A DNA stretch of 64,000 bases from Nodosilinea sp. FACHB-141. GTDB taxonomy: Bacteria; Cyanobacteriota; Cyanobacteriia; Phormidesmidales; Phormidesmidaceae. Location of the stretch: positions 124,001 to 188,000 of the forward strand of contig NZ_JACJPP010000007.1 in NCBI RefSeq assembly GCF_014696135.1. The letters run 5' to 3'. The notes below the pieces were generated by a model. That model had not been told where the DNA came from. It worked only from the letters and a program-made list of their open reading frames with translations, and did no database searches. Positions 8,914-16,768 of the stretch are shown piece by piece. Numbering within the stretch: position 1 is the first letter of the stretch; every line of letters starts with the position of its first letter. A program made the position numbers and the translations under genes.

Positions 8914-9275
8914 GGTTGGGCGATCGCCTCCGCATACTCTACCCGATCGATCTTTAGCTCGCGCCCCGAGCGAATATCGCCCATCGGCGCCTTGCAGGTG
9001 GGGCAGGCGTATTGCAAACCAATTTCAGGCCGATATTCACTCTGGCAGTCGTGACAAAAGGCCACCAGCGGCGTTTCGTTAATTACCAGCTCGGCCCCGT
9101 CTAGAAAGGTGCCCTTGGTCTGCACCTCGAAGGCAAACTGCAGGCCCACCGGCTCCACACAGGTGAATTTGCCCACGGTCAGGTGAACTTTTTCGATCGC
9201 GGGCTGCCCAGGCTGCACCTCCCACCAGTCGCGCACGGTAAGAATCAGGGCCTTGGTCATGTCTGTTTCATGCAT
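8910..9275 (-). CDS. hypA: HypA-type nickel chaperone
   Basis: Small nickel chaperone (121 aa) that works with HypB in metal-centre assembly. It begins MHETDMTKAL with the conserved N-terminal His2/Glu3 nickel site. The zinc site is two Cys pairs, CHDC and CPTC (about residues 75 and 92). It lies between gdmH and hypB on the same strand, about 135 bp after gdmH. Family knowledge: HypA/HypB homologues beside guanidine hydrolases activate that Ni enzyme. The stop codon falls in a dispersed 51-bp repeat, so the C-terminus may have been altered by repeat insertion. Confidence 0.92.
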   Translation of the reverse strand: MHETDMTKALILTVRDWWEVQPGQPAIEKVHLTVGKFTCVEPVGLQFAFEVQTKGTFLDGAELVINETPLVAFCHDCQSEYRPEIGLQYACPTCKAPMGDIRSGRELKIDRVEYAEAIAQP

Positions 9276-9411
9276 GGCAGGAAAGTAAAAAGTGAGCAGA
9301 TGAGGAAGACGGGGAGGTCAGGAGGTGGGGAGGGCTGCTTTCTTTCACCTCACCATCCTCGCCACCTCATCCTCCGTACCTAATGAACTCTTGACGCTAG
9401 AGCTAGTTCAC

Positions 9412-10608
9412 TTACTGCCAGGGTTCATCCACACTCATGTTCGCTTCCTCATGGATGTAAGACGGCTTCTCGCGACGGGGCAGCTGACCCGACTTCACCA
9501 GGTGGGCCATGGTGTCGCAGATGACGCGGGTGGCCATTAGTGCCGTCATGTCGCTGACATCGTAGGGGGGCGAGACTTCCACCACTTCGATGCCGCAGAC
9601 GGTGGTCTCTTGAATAATGCGCTTGAGCAGGTAGAGGGCTTCGCGGGGCAGCAGGCCACCGGGTTCGGGCCAGCCGGTGCCGGGCACAAAGCCCGCGTCA
9701 ATGCAGTCGATGTCGAAGCTAATCCAAACGCAGTCGGTGCCGTCGGTGGCGCGGGCGATCGCAAAATCGGCAGCGGCGTCGAGGCCCATTTCGGTAATGT
9801 CGGTAACGGTGAGGATGTTGGTGGCTCGCTCGCGGCACACCTTCACCCCCTGCCGGGGCACCTGCCAGCCGCCAATACCCATCTGCACCAGGTTTTTGGC
9901 TGGAGCATTGGCCATGTTAGTGGCGTGGAACCAGGGGCAGGTGTGCATGCGCTCATCCAGGTCGGTCTCCTGGGTGTCAACGTGGCGATCGAAGTGGATG
10001 ATGCCGACTTTCTTATCGCCCAGGTGGCGGCAGATGCCCCGCACCGTAGGGAAGCCAATAGAGTGGTCGCCCCCCAGCAAAATTGGGAACGCCCCCGAGG
10101 CAAACACGTGGGCCACGCCCTTAGAAATCTGGTCAAAGGATTTTTCGTTGTTGGCCGGAATGGTAAACACATCGCCCACGTCGCAGAGGGTGATACTCTC
10201 GCGCAGGTCAATCCCCATCTCAAAGTTGTAGGGGGTATAGAGGGCTGAAATGCGGCGAATGCCCTGGGGGCCAAAGCGGGTCCCGGGGCGGTAGGTGGTG
10301 CCCGAGTCGTGGGGAATGCCGACGATCGCCACGTCGAATTCCCCAACACGGCGCACATCTTCTATGTAGGGTGCTTTCAGAAAGGTGTTGATGCCCGCGT
10401 AGTGGGGCAGCTCGCCGCGAGAGAAGGTGGGAATGGTGCGATCGCGAATGCTCGCCGCTGCCTCTAGGCCATACTCTAGCCCCTGGGAAACTTCCTGCTG
10501 CCAGCCCGTCATGGGTAGGCGGGCTTCCATCTCTAGGGCACGCTGGGCCTCGGTCGAGTTGCCGTTCGGGCTTTGAAATACAGGATCATTGGATGGGTCG
10601 GTGGTCAT
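9412..10608 (-). CDS. gdmH: Ni-dependent guanidine hydrolase (ureohydrolase family)
   Basis: Probable guanidine hydrolase, converting guanidine to urea and ammonia (398 aa). It has the arginase/agmatinase fold motifs GGDHS, FDRHVDT and SFDIDCIDAGFVPGTGWPEPGG, with the expected His and Asp metal ligands. Three things favour guanidine over agmatine: a long N-terminal extension as in Synechocystis Sll1077, hypA and hypB directly downstream, and a guanidine-I riboswitch in the leader. The ATG at 10608 (MTTDPSNDP) has a GAGGCG ribosome site; the open frame upstream of it runs into the riboswitch. No guanidine transporter genes are present nearby. Agmatinase is the alternative. Confidence 0.88.
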   Translation of the reverse strand: MTTDPSNDPVFQSPNGNSTEAQRALEMEARLPMTGWQQEVSQGLEYGLEAAASIRDRTIPTFSRGELPHYAGINTFLKAPYIEDVRRVGEFDVAIVGIPHDSGTTYRPGTRFGPQGIRRISALYTPYNFEMGIDLRESITLCDVGDVFTIPANNEKSFDQISKGVAHVFASGAFPILLGGDHSIGFPTVRGICRHLGDKKVGIIHFDRHVDTQETDLDERMHTCPWFHATNMANAPAKNLVQMGIGGWQVPRQGVKVCRERATNILTVTDITEMGLDAAADFAIARATDGTDCVWISFDIDCIDAGFVPGTGWPEPGGLLPREALYLLKRIIQETTVCGIEVVEVSPPYDVSDMTALMATRVICDTMAHLVKSGQLPRREKPSYIHEEANMSVDEPWQ

Positions 10609-10716
10609 CGGAACGCCTCGCAGGATTGCACTGAGCACTACACTAAACGCGATTCCCAGGGTGGGTATAGTAAAGCCCAGGAAAACCACGGAAGTTGAAT
10701 GGTTCAACTCCTAGAA

Positions 10717-10843
10717 TTCTCCCGGGCTTTTGTCCCGCCGTGTAGTTAGCGATGGCCCTTTAGGGGCCGGTCTTTGACCATCACCAACCTGCCTCTCTCG
10801 GACCAGGCGTTTGACCCATTAGCCAAACCGGAACCCTAGAGAC
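10717..10843 (-). promoter_or_regulatory. Guanidine-I (ykkC) riboswitch
   Basis: Read on the minus strand the leader contains, in order, TCTAGGGTTCCGG, CTGGTCCGAGAGAGGC and CACGGCGGGACAAAAGCCCG followed by GGAGA. These are the diagnostic conserved blocks of the guanidine-I aptamer. It lies between cobM and gdmH, 109 bp before the gdmH start. Guanidine binding would switch on gdmH-hypA-hypB. A small hairpin just downstream (10691-10709, GAGTTGAA CCA TTCAACT) may belong to the expression platform, but no classic T-run follows it. Confidence 0.93.
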
Positions 10844-10887
10844 ATAAATTTTTCATGCAGATACTCTAAGCCCAGAACTCGCTCGGG

Positions 10888-11766
10888 TCAAGGCTGAGGC
10901 GACACAGCATCTTGGGTAGCGTCTGAAGGAGCCGCTGAGCCGTGGCGGGGGCGAAATAGGTGGGTGTGGTCGGGGTTGTAAAGGCGTGACCTGACCTTCT
11001 GCCCTCGCAGCGCTGGGCTAATTATATATAGCGTGGTGCGAATCAAGTCTTTTTCGCGGGTGGTTTTGGCCATCTCTGACAGGGGCACCACTAGAAGCTG
11101 CTCATCGGGCCAGCCGATGCGAAAGCAGATGGCCACTGGGGTATCTGACTCGTAGTGCTGCAAAAGTTGTGCCTGAGATTCTTCCACATGGCGAGCGCTG
11201 AGGTAGAGGCACAGACTAGTCTTGTGGGCTGCTAGGGAAGCTAAATCTTCCGCTTCCGGCACCTGGGTGCGCCCGCTGATGCGGGTGAGAATGATCGACT
11301 GTACCAGTCCCGGAATCGTCAGTTCGGCATTGAGCTTCGCCGCTGCCGCCTGGTAGGCGCTAATGCCCGGCACCACCTCAAAGGGCACCTCTGCTTCCGC
11401 CAGCGCCTGAATTTGCTCGTGAATGGCGCTGTAGAGGCTGGGATCGCCCGATTGCAGTCGAATCACCGACTTTCCCGCCTGCACTCGCTCTACCATCAGC
11501 GGCAAAATACTCTCTAGGGTCATAGTGGCAGTGCCGATGCGCTCGGCGTCGGGACGGGTCCACTCTAAAATTTGCTGGGGCACCAGAGAGTTGGCGTAGA
11601 GAATCACATCTGCCTGGCTCAGCAGTCGCTGGGCCTTAACCGTCAATAGCTCCGGGTCGCCCGGCCCGGCCCCGACGATGTACACTCCCGGCGCTAGGGC
11701 CGCCCCTGCAGCAGGGGCATGGGCGGGAAAATCTTCGATTCTAGAGGAGGTCACAGGGCTAGCCAT
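10888..11766 (-). CDS. cobM: Precorrin-4 C11-methyltransferase
   Basis: SAM-dependent methyltransferase of the corrin ring pathway to cobalamin (292 aa). Motifs of the tetrapyrrole methyltransferase family: VGAGPGDPELLTVKAQRLL near residue 32, then DVILYANSLV, QSGDPSLYSAIHEQ, VVPGISAYQAAAAKL and CLYLSARH. The last 25 residues (SAAPSDATQDAVSPQP) are a low-complexity tail. There are no other cobalamin genes next to it, as is usual in cyanobacteria. It is on the same strand as gdmH, but the guanidine riboswitch in the gap suggests separate control. Confidence 0.9.
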   Translation of the reverse strand: MASPVTSSRIEDFPAHAPAAGAALAPGVYIVGAGPGDPELLTVKAQRLLSQADVILYANSLVPQQILEWTRPDAERIGTATMTLESILPLMVERVQAGKSVIRLQSGDPSLYSAIHEQIQALAEAEVPFEVVPGISAYQAAAAKLNAELTIPGLVQSIILTRISGRTQVPEAEDLASLAAHKTSLCLYLSARHVEESQAQLLQHYESDTPVAICFRIGWPDEQLLVVPLSEMAKTTREKDLIRTTLYIISPALRGQKVRSRLYNPDHTHLFRPRHGSAAPSDATQDAVSPQP

Positions 11767-12199
11767 AGGGCAAACGTCAACAATTCACACAGCCATTGGA
11801 TCATAGCCACTTTGTTTCAAGTAACCGTGAACTCTAGGTATTTCCCCGGGATTTAGCGATCGCTCTAGGAGATTGGAGCGGTAGATGCACCCTGATTCGG
11901 ACCCCTGAGGATAGCTAACTCAGGGGTCTTTTTGTCTTGGGGATGAGAGCTATTCCCTCGTTGCTGCACCCTAGAACCAGGAACTTAATGCCTCTCGATG
12001 GGCTTGTTGCTGACTGTGGGGCCGCGACAGCGCCGGAGTGAACTTAGATTTCTGTGTTTAGGAATCGCTTTGAATTGGCTCACGTTACAGCCGAGTCGGT
12101 GGCCCGAGCGGAGTTGAGCAGCGGTGCACCAATGCCCAGCGCCACCCGGGGTGACCCACTTTAGCCGCTCACAGAAATAGTGCGGGTTTGCGCTAATCT
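11767..12199. other. Intergenic region with one plus-strand terminator-like hairpin
   Basis: Divergent spacer between cobM and the kinase gene. It must hold both promoters, but none was identified with confidence. The only clear structure is the hairpin at 11902-11935. No open frame of note and no recognised RNA family was seen in the rest. Confidence 0.5.
11902..11937 (+). terminator. Strong terminator hairpin with no annotated gene upstream
   Basis: GACCCCTGAG pairs perfectly with CTCAGGGGTC over a short loop and is followed by TTTTTG on the plus strand. No plus-strand gene precedes it, since cobM is divergent. It could end a small RNA starting within 11770-11890. A transcription end on the minus strand is unlikely because no T-run lies on that side. 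Confidence 0.6.
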
Positions 12200-14284
12200 G
12201 TGACAGATGCATCGAACGCAACACTAGATAGCTGGGTTCAGCAGTACGCACCTATGGCTGAAGCAGGACAGGGAGAACGATTGCTCGGAGGCCACTACCG
12301 AGTGCTGCGGCAGCTCAGTCGGGGCAGCTTTGGCGATACCTACCTGGCCGAAGACACCCACCGATTTCAAGAACTCTGCGTGCTGAAGGAGTTTAACCCT
12401 CAGGTGCCCGGCAAGCTGGCTTTGGATAAAGCCCAAACTCTGTTTGAGCGCGAGGCCAGCATTCTCTATCAGATCAACCATCCCCAGGTGCCTCGGTTTC
12501 GTGAGCTGCTGAGGGATCAAGGACGGCTGTTTTTGGTGCAAGACTACGTCGAAGGCCCCACCTACCGGGAACTGCTCGATCGCCGTCGCGCTGTTGGTGA
12601 GAGCTTTAGCGAAGCAGAGGGGGTGCAGTTTTTGATGCAAACGCTGCCGCTGCTGCAATACCTGCACAGCATAGGTATCGTGCATCGCAATATTTCGCCC
12701 GACAACCTGATTCAACGCAATGCCGACGGTCGGCCGGTGCTCATCGACTTTGGCGGCGTGAAGCAGCTGGTGGTGAATGTGCGCTATCAGCTAGGGGTAG
12801 CTCAGCCCTACCAGGCCGCCGATGGCACCATCACCCGCCTGGGCACCGTGGGCTATGCCCCCGAAGAACAGCTTGAATCAGGTCAAGTGAGCCCGGCTAC
12901 CGATCTCTACGCTCTGGGCATGACCACCCTGGTGCTGCTGACGGGCAAAGACCCCGACGCCCTCTACGACGATCGCCGCGATCGCTGGGTTTGGCCAGAG
13001 CAGGTTGAGCTATCGGCTACCCTAAGCCAGGTGCTGACTCAGTTGGCGGCTCACGAACCGGGCGATCGCTACCAGTCCGCCGGGCAGGCGCTGGCTGCCC
13101 TTAACCTGGCCCACCCCGACGCGCTCTCAGCGACCAGGTCGCAGCCCATGCCCGTTCGCATGCAGCCCACGGTGCCACCGCCCCAACCCGAACCACCGAG
13201 GCCAGCGCCCACGATGGCGGTCGCCCCAGCGGCTCCCTATGCGCCACCTATGGCCCACGACCCCACGGCCACAGTGGCTCCGCCGCCTCGGGCTGTGCCG
13301 GTGCAAAAAACATCGCCGGGGTGCTGGCCTGCGTTGGCCGGGCTGCTGGTCATGGTGGGAGCCGCCGGAGGGCTGTGGTGGTGGCTCGATCCCCTGAGCC
13401 AGTTTGGGGGGGCTGGCTCTGAAGTCGTCTCGCCTGGTGGCAGTGATACCAGCAATCCCAACCTTAGCGAGGCCGAGCGCGATCGCAAACAGGCTCTGCG
13501 CGATCGCGCCGTCGCCCTCAGCGTTGACTGGTCCTACATCTCGCGCTTAACAGACCAACTGTTTTATGAGCAAAACCCCGATCGCCAGGGCACCCAGCTT
13601 ACCGATCAGCCCCAGGATGAGCCCCTGCGAGCGGCGTGGGATGCGATCGCTGCTGACAATTTAAACCTGATTGAAGCCAACCTCAGCACCGACGCCCGCA
13701 GCAAGCTAGGCCGCTATAACCCCACCGACAGCGATCGCTGGAAGAGCCAGGTCAACGCCCTCTACGTCAGCAGCAACGCCCTCTACGATCTGGCTGATGC
13801 CCGTTTTGGCCAGCTGTTTCCGGGGCGGGAAAGGGAGGGCTTTGTCGAAACTGCCGTTGACCAAATCTGGTTTGCGCTGGCCCAAGACCAAGTTAACGCC
13901 ATGGAATCTGGCGAAAACCTGAGTGAGGTTACCTTTGAGCAGGGCACCTTCAACCAGCAGCAGGAAGGCAATCTCAGCCCTGGCCATGGCCAGATCTATG
14001 TTGTCAATCTCACCGCTCAGCAGTTGCTTCGACTAAACCTGCAAGCCCCACCGGAGAGCACCCGCCTCTCGCTCTACGTGCCGGTGCCCACCGACGAGCT
14101 GCCCCATATTCTGGCCGATGCCCAACAAAACACCTGGGCCGGAGAGCTGCCCCAGTCAGGTTACTACGAGATTGTGGTGGTGTCTCAATCAGAGAATGTC
14201 ATTCCCTACCGCCTCACCGTGGCAGTTGATAACGTCATCAACGACATTATTAACCAGCCAGATCCGCCTGAAAAGAACAATTGA
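12200..14284 (+). CDS. Ser/Thr kinase-like membrane protein with HRN in place of HRD
   Basis: A 694-aa protein. Residues about 30-300 form a protein-kinase fold: glycine loop LSRGSFGDTYLAED, Lys in CVLKEFNP, helix-C Glu in EREASIL, and DFG in LIDFGGVKQL. The catalytic loop reads VHRNISPDNL, so the usual catalytic Asp is Asn. A Pro-rich linker (about 315-375) leads to one membrane segment (about 377-397, WPALAGLLVMVGAAGGLWWWL) and a roughly 270-aa C-terminal domain of a cyanobacterial type that is not named with confidence. The start is GTG at 12200; ATG at 12254 also fits. It may be a pseudokinase or weakly active. The next gene (plus) is about 100 bp away. Confidence 0.85.
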   Translation: MTDASNATLDSWVQQYAPMAEAGQGERLLGGHYRVLRQLSRGSFGDTYLAEDTHRFQELCVLKEFNPQVPGKLALDKAQTLFEREASILYQINHPQVPRFRELLRDQGRLFLVQDYVEGPTYRELLDRRRAVGESFSEAEGVQFLMQTLPLLQYLHSIGIVHRNISPDNLIQRNADGRPVLIDFGGVKQLVVNVRYQLGVAQPYQAADGTITRLGTVGYAPEEQLESGQVSPATDLYALGMTTLVLLTGKDPDALYDDRRDRWVWPEQVELSATLSQVLTQLAAHEPGDRYQSAGQALAALNLAHPDALSATRSQPMPVRMQPTVPPPQPEPPRPAPTMAVAPAAPYAPPMAHDPTATVAPPPRAVPVQKTSPGCWPALAGLLVMVGAAGGLWWWLDPLSQFGGAGSEVVSPGGSDTSNPNLSEAERDRKQALRDRAVALSVDWSYISRLTDQLFYEQNPDRQGTQLTDQPQDEPLRAAWDAIAADNLNLIEANLSTDARSKLGRYNPTDSDRWKSQVNALYVSSNALYDLADARFGQLFPGREREGFVETAVDQIWFALAQDQVNAMESGENLSEVTFEQGTFNQQQEGNLSPGHGQIYVVNLTAQQLLRLNLQAPPESTRLSLYVPVPTDELPHILADAQQNTWAGELPQSGYYEIVVVSQSENVIPYRLTVAVDNVINDIINQPDPPEKNN

Positions 14285-14389
14285 CGTCAGCACAGCCTGC
14301 TCTCTCTACCGTTTCCGATTGTTACCTTTTGCAACTTTGGGAGCAACTTAGGGCGATATTTGTTGGGGTCAACGCACTTTCCCACGGTT

Positions 14390-14857
14390 ATGAACCACAT
14401 TCTGAGCACCTCCATTCGGGAGTCTGACGGTCGGTACCTAAGCGATTCAGAACTACGGCCCCTAGCCCAGTTTGTGGCGTCCTTTGATACGCGTTTTAAG
14501 ACCTATACTCGCCTGAGAGCAGACAGTGAAACCCTGGTGCTCAACACCCTGCGCCAGCTCATGGTGAGTTCCTATCGCGATGTGGTTCAAGTGCACGGAG
14601 CCAAGTGCCAGCGCGACATGCTCTATACCCTAGAGTGCATCGCCAAAGCCGTTCTGCTCGATGACCCCGACGGTTTTATGGAAGAGTATGTGATGTGGAT
14701 GCAGAACATTACCCGCGCCCTGCATAAACAAGACTCTGCGATCGTCGCCTACCGTAGCCTGCAAGCTCAAGTTCTGACTGCCTTACCCGAGACCTCAGCT
14801 CAGCTTATCAACAGCTATTTAGACAAACTCATCCAAGCCTTGAGCGATGGTCTGTAG
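14390..14857 (+). CDS. Phycobilisome-like (phycobiliprotein-fold) protein
   Basis: A 155-aa all-helical protein resembling the phycobiliprotein/globin fold. Key stretch: GAKCQRDMLYTLECIAKAVLLDDP, which recalls the bilin-attachment CxRDxxYYLR region (Cys around residue 76), then MEEYVMWMQNITRAL. It is too divergent to be a standard phycocyanin or allophycocyanin subunit. The ATG at 14390 is chosen over a TTG ten codons upstream because the domain starts right after it (MNHILSTSIRESD). It may bind a bilin or have a regulatory role; both are inference. Neighbours give no further clue. Confidence 0.6.
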   Translation: MNHILSTSIRESDGRYLSDSELRPLAQFVASFDTRFKTYTRLRADSETLVLNTLRQLMVSSYRDVVQVHGAKCQRDMLYTLECIAKAVLLDDPDGFMEEYVMWMQNITRALHKQDSAIVAYRSLQAQVLTALPETSAQLINSYLDKLIQALSDGL

Positions 14858-14958
14858 ACCGGCCGCAACAACACCATAACTTCATGCCCCGGGTTGTTGC
14901 TGGCTCGAGTTAGCTGGGAAGACTAGAGGGTAACTGGTGCTTTCATGGTTTAGCGCTG

Positions 14959-15468
14959 ATGAGTCTACGCAATAACGCCTACGCCACAGTTGCTTCGAGG
15001 GCAAATATTTTGACTCATTCCGCTGCGCCTAAGCCTTACCTGATCAGGCTTTCGACCTTTCAGCAGCAGCCGCTACTGGGCGACTATAGGCAGGGTCAGC
15101 TGTGCCTCAACGACTGCGGCCAGATTGTGGCCGACGAGTGGGTACGAGCTGCCGCCAACCGCAAAGGCATCGACCTTGATGTCTGGACGATCACCCCCAC
15201 TAGCCTACAAAGCGTTGTCTTTTTGCAAGTGCCAGCTACGGTTGGTGCTGGGCTAACCGGCCTCCACGAAGGCCAAAAACCCTGGCTGCTGTCGTCATTT
15301 ATTGCCAGCTTTAAAGCGGTAGCGGCCAAGCGCATTAACCTGCGGCTAAACCAGCTGGGGCAGTCGGTGTGGCAGCGCAACTATGACGAGCACCTGATTG
15401 GTGACGATGACTATCTAGCCGAGCTGCGCTATAAGCTGCAAAGCCAGAACCAACAGCCCACTGTATAG
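14959..15468 (+). CDS. RAYT (REP-associated tyrosine transposase)-derived protein, HUH motif lost
   Basis: A 169-aa protein whose two halves align by eye to Y1 transposases of the RAYT type. LCLNDCGQIVADEW resembles the usual LNDAGKIVxxEW, and FKAVAAKRINLRLNQLGQSVWQRNYDEHLIGDDDYLAELR matches the SAVTKxIN...VWQRNYYEHIIRDEEEL region. At the place of the catalytic HUH block (usually MPNHFHGI) it has TPTSLQSV, so both His are missing. The frame is intact. It is either a decayed transposase or a domesticated DNA-binding relic. REP-like palindromes are found elsewhere in the window. Confidence 0.65.
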   Translation: MSLRNNAYATVASRANILTHSAAPKPYLIRLSTFQQQPLLGDYRQGQLCLNDCGQIVADEWVRAAANRKGIDLDVWTITPTSLQSVVFLQVPATVGAGLTGLHEGQKPWLLSSFIASFKAVAAKRINLRLNQLGQSVWQRNYDEHLIGDDDYLAELRYKLQSQNQQPTV

Positions 15469-15583
15469 ACATCTCCAAAAGGTTATGCAAAGTGTTTTAA
15501 GGGGTCTGGCGATCGCTAGGTCTCTTGAGAGCGATCGCCCTATGCTTTCACAAACGGGGGATTAAGAGGCTTTAAACTCAGCT

Positions 15584-16042
15584 CTAGCCCGCTAGTTTGG
15601 CCTTAACCAAAGCCTGCACCTTGCCGCCATCGGCGCGGCCTTTGAGCTGCTGCATGACTGGTCCCATCACTTTACCCATATCTTTGGGCGACGAGGCCCC
15701 CGTTTGGGCGATCAGATCATCAATGACGGCTTCGACCTCGGCATCGCTGAGCTGCTGGGGCAAATATTCTTCGATAATGGCTAGTTCCTGAGCTTCCTGG
15801 GCAGCCAGCTCGTCGCGCCCAGCCTTTTGGTACTGCTCAATGGAGTCTTTGCGCTGTTTGGCCAGCTGGGTCAGCACCTCTAGCTCTTGATCGGCGGTGA
15901 GCTCATCTTGTCCGCTGGGGCGCACCAGGGACTCTTTTTCGAGAATCACTTTTTTGATGCTGCGCACCGTCTCTAGGCGCACCTTATCTTTAGCCTTCAT
16001 GGCGGTTTTGATGTCGTCGCTGATGCGGTCTTTTAGACTCAT
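15584..16042 (-). CDS. yqeY: GatB/YqeY-domain protein
   Basis: A 152-aa YqeY family protein related to the C-terminal tRNA-interacting domain of GatB. Typical features: MSLKDRISDDIKTAMKAKDKVRLETVRSIKKVI at the start, LAKQRKDSIEQYQKAGRDELAAQE in the middle, EEYLPQQLSDAEVEAVID, and DMGKVMGPVMQQLKGRADGGKV at the end. It is thought to act on aminoacyl-tRNA-linked processes, but its exact role is not settled. The length is normal for the family. It stands between two spacers and is probably monocistronic. Confidence 0.92.
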   Translation of the reverse strand: MSLKDRISDDIKTAMKAKDKVRLETVRSIKKVILEKESLVRPSGQDELTADQELEVLTQLAKQRKDSIEQYQKAGRDELAAQEAQELAIIEEYLPQQLSDAEVEAVIDDLIAQTGASSPKDMGKVMGPVMQQLKGRADGGKVQALVKAKLAG

Positions 16043-16198
16043 GGGGAAGATTCCTTACGCCTATCTCGACGGCGCGCTGTAGGCTACCCTTTCACTTTAA
16101 TTCAAACCGCTGGTTGGACGATCAGGAGATGGGGAGGCGAGGACGATAAAGGAAGAGAGCAAGGTAAAAGGCAGATATCTAAGCACTCTTTATCTTCC

Positions 16199-16657
16199 TC
16201 ATCCACCCATTTCCTCCATCTCTTCATCTTTCCGATTTTCCAACTGCTGTTCTAAAAAAATTACTAAATCAGCGCAGGTGAACAGCTGGGTTTCGTCGAA
16301 GTACTCGCTGATATCGAGATCAAAAGTTTCATAGAAGTCTTCGCAGAGGGTGAGACTCCAGTCAAACCAGCACACCGCTGGAAACGACAGATCGTCAACC
16401 AGGTTATCGCTGGGTTTTACGCAGCCGATCTCGAGACCGGAGTAGGCAGTGAGCTGCTGGTAGACAAAGTCAATCAGCGGTTTGGGCAGAGGCCGACGTA
16501 CTGCTGGCGGGGTCCAATGGTAGCGGTACCACTCGTCGCAGGTGAGGCATCGGCGCGATCGCAGCCACTGGTTCACCCGTTGACGGGCGACCATGTCGGG
16601 GCTGAGGGCCATATAGGTGGTAAGGCTATTGACAAAGTTTTTCAACGGTTGCCACAT
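16199..16657 (-). CDS. Hypothetical protein with acyl-carrier-like C-terminal region
   Basis: A 152-aa acidic protein of no recognised family. Residues about 85-140 (DNLVDDLSFPAVCWFDW, then CEDFYETFDLDISEYFDETQLFTCADLVIFLEQQL) follow the helix pattern of acyl-carrier proteins, but the phosphopantetheine-accepting Ser of the DSL motif is not there. The N-terminal half has a CLTCDEWYRYHW motif that is basic and aromatic. It lies upstream of YqeY and downstream of aroA on the same strand, with gaps of about 110-150 bp on either side. The ACP resemblance is weak and by eye only. Confidence 0.5.
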   Translation of the reverse strand: MWQPLKNFVNSLTTYMALSPDMVARQRVNQWLRSRRCLTCDEWYRYHWTPPAVRRPLPKPLIDFVYQQLTAYSGLEIGCVKPSDNLVDDLSFPAVCWFDWSLTLCEDFYETFDLDISEYFDETQLFTCADLVIFLEQQLENRKDEEMEEMGG

Positions 16658-16768
16658 CGGTTGCTTGAACGTCGAGCCCCAAAATTGCTTCTGGGGCTTG
16701 GCCTCTGGGGCTTGCTTAGAGTGTGCCCAGGGTAACGGTCTAAGTCATGATTTCGGCATGAACTTAGC

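Noticed and set aside
8034-9275. A hydrogenase maturation locus
   Set aside because: Only hypA and hypB are present, with no hypC-F or hydrogenase genes; the guanidine hydrolase explains them better.
10609-10707. N-terminal extension of the guanidine hydrolase
   Set aside because: The added residues have no homology to the family, reach towards the riboswitch, and a good ribosome site supports the ATG at 10608.
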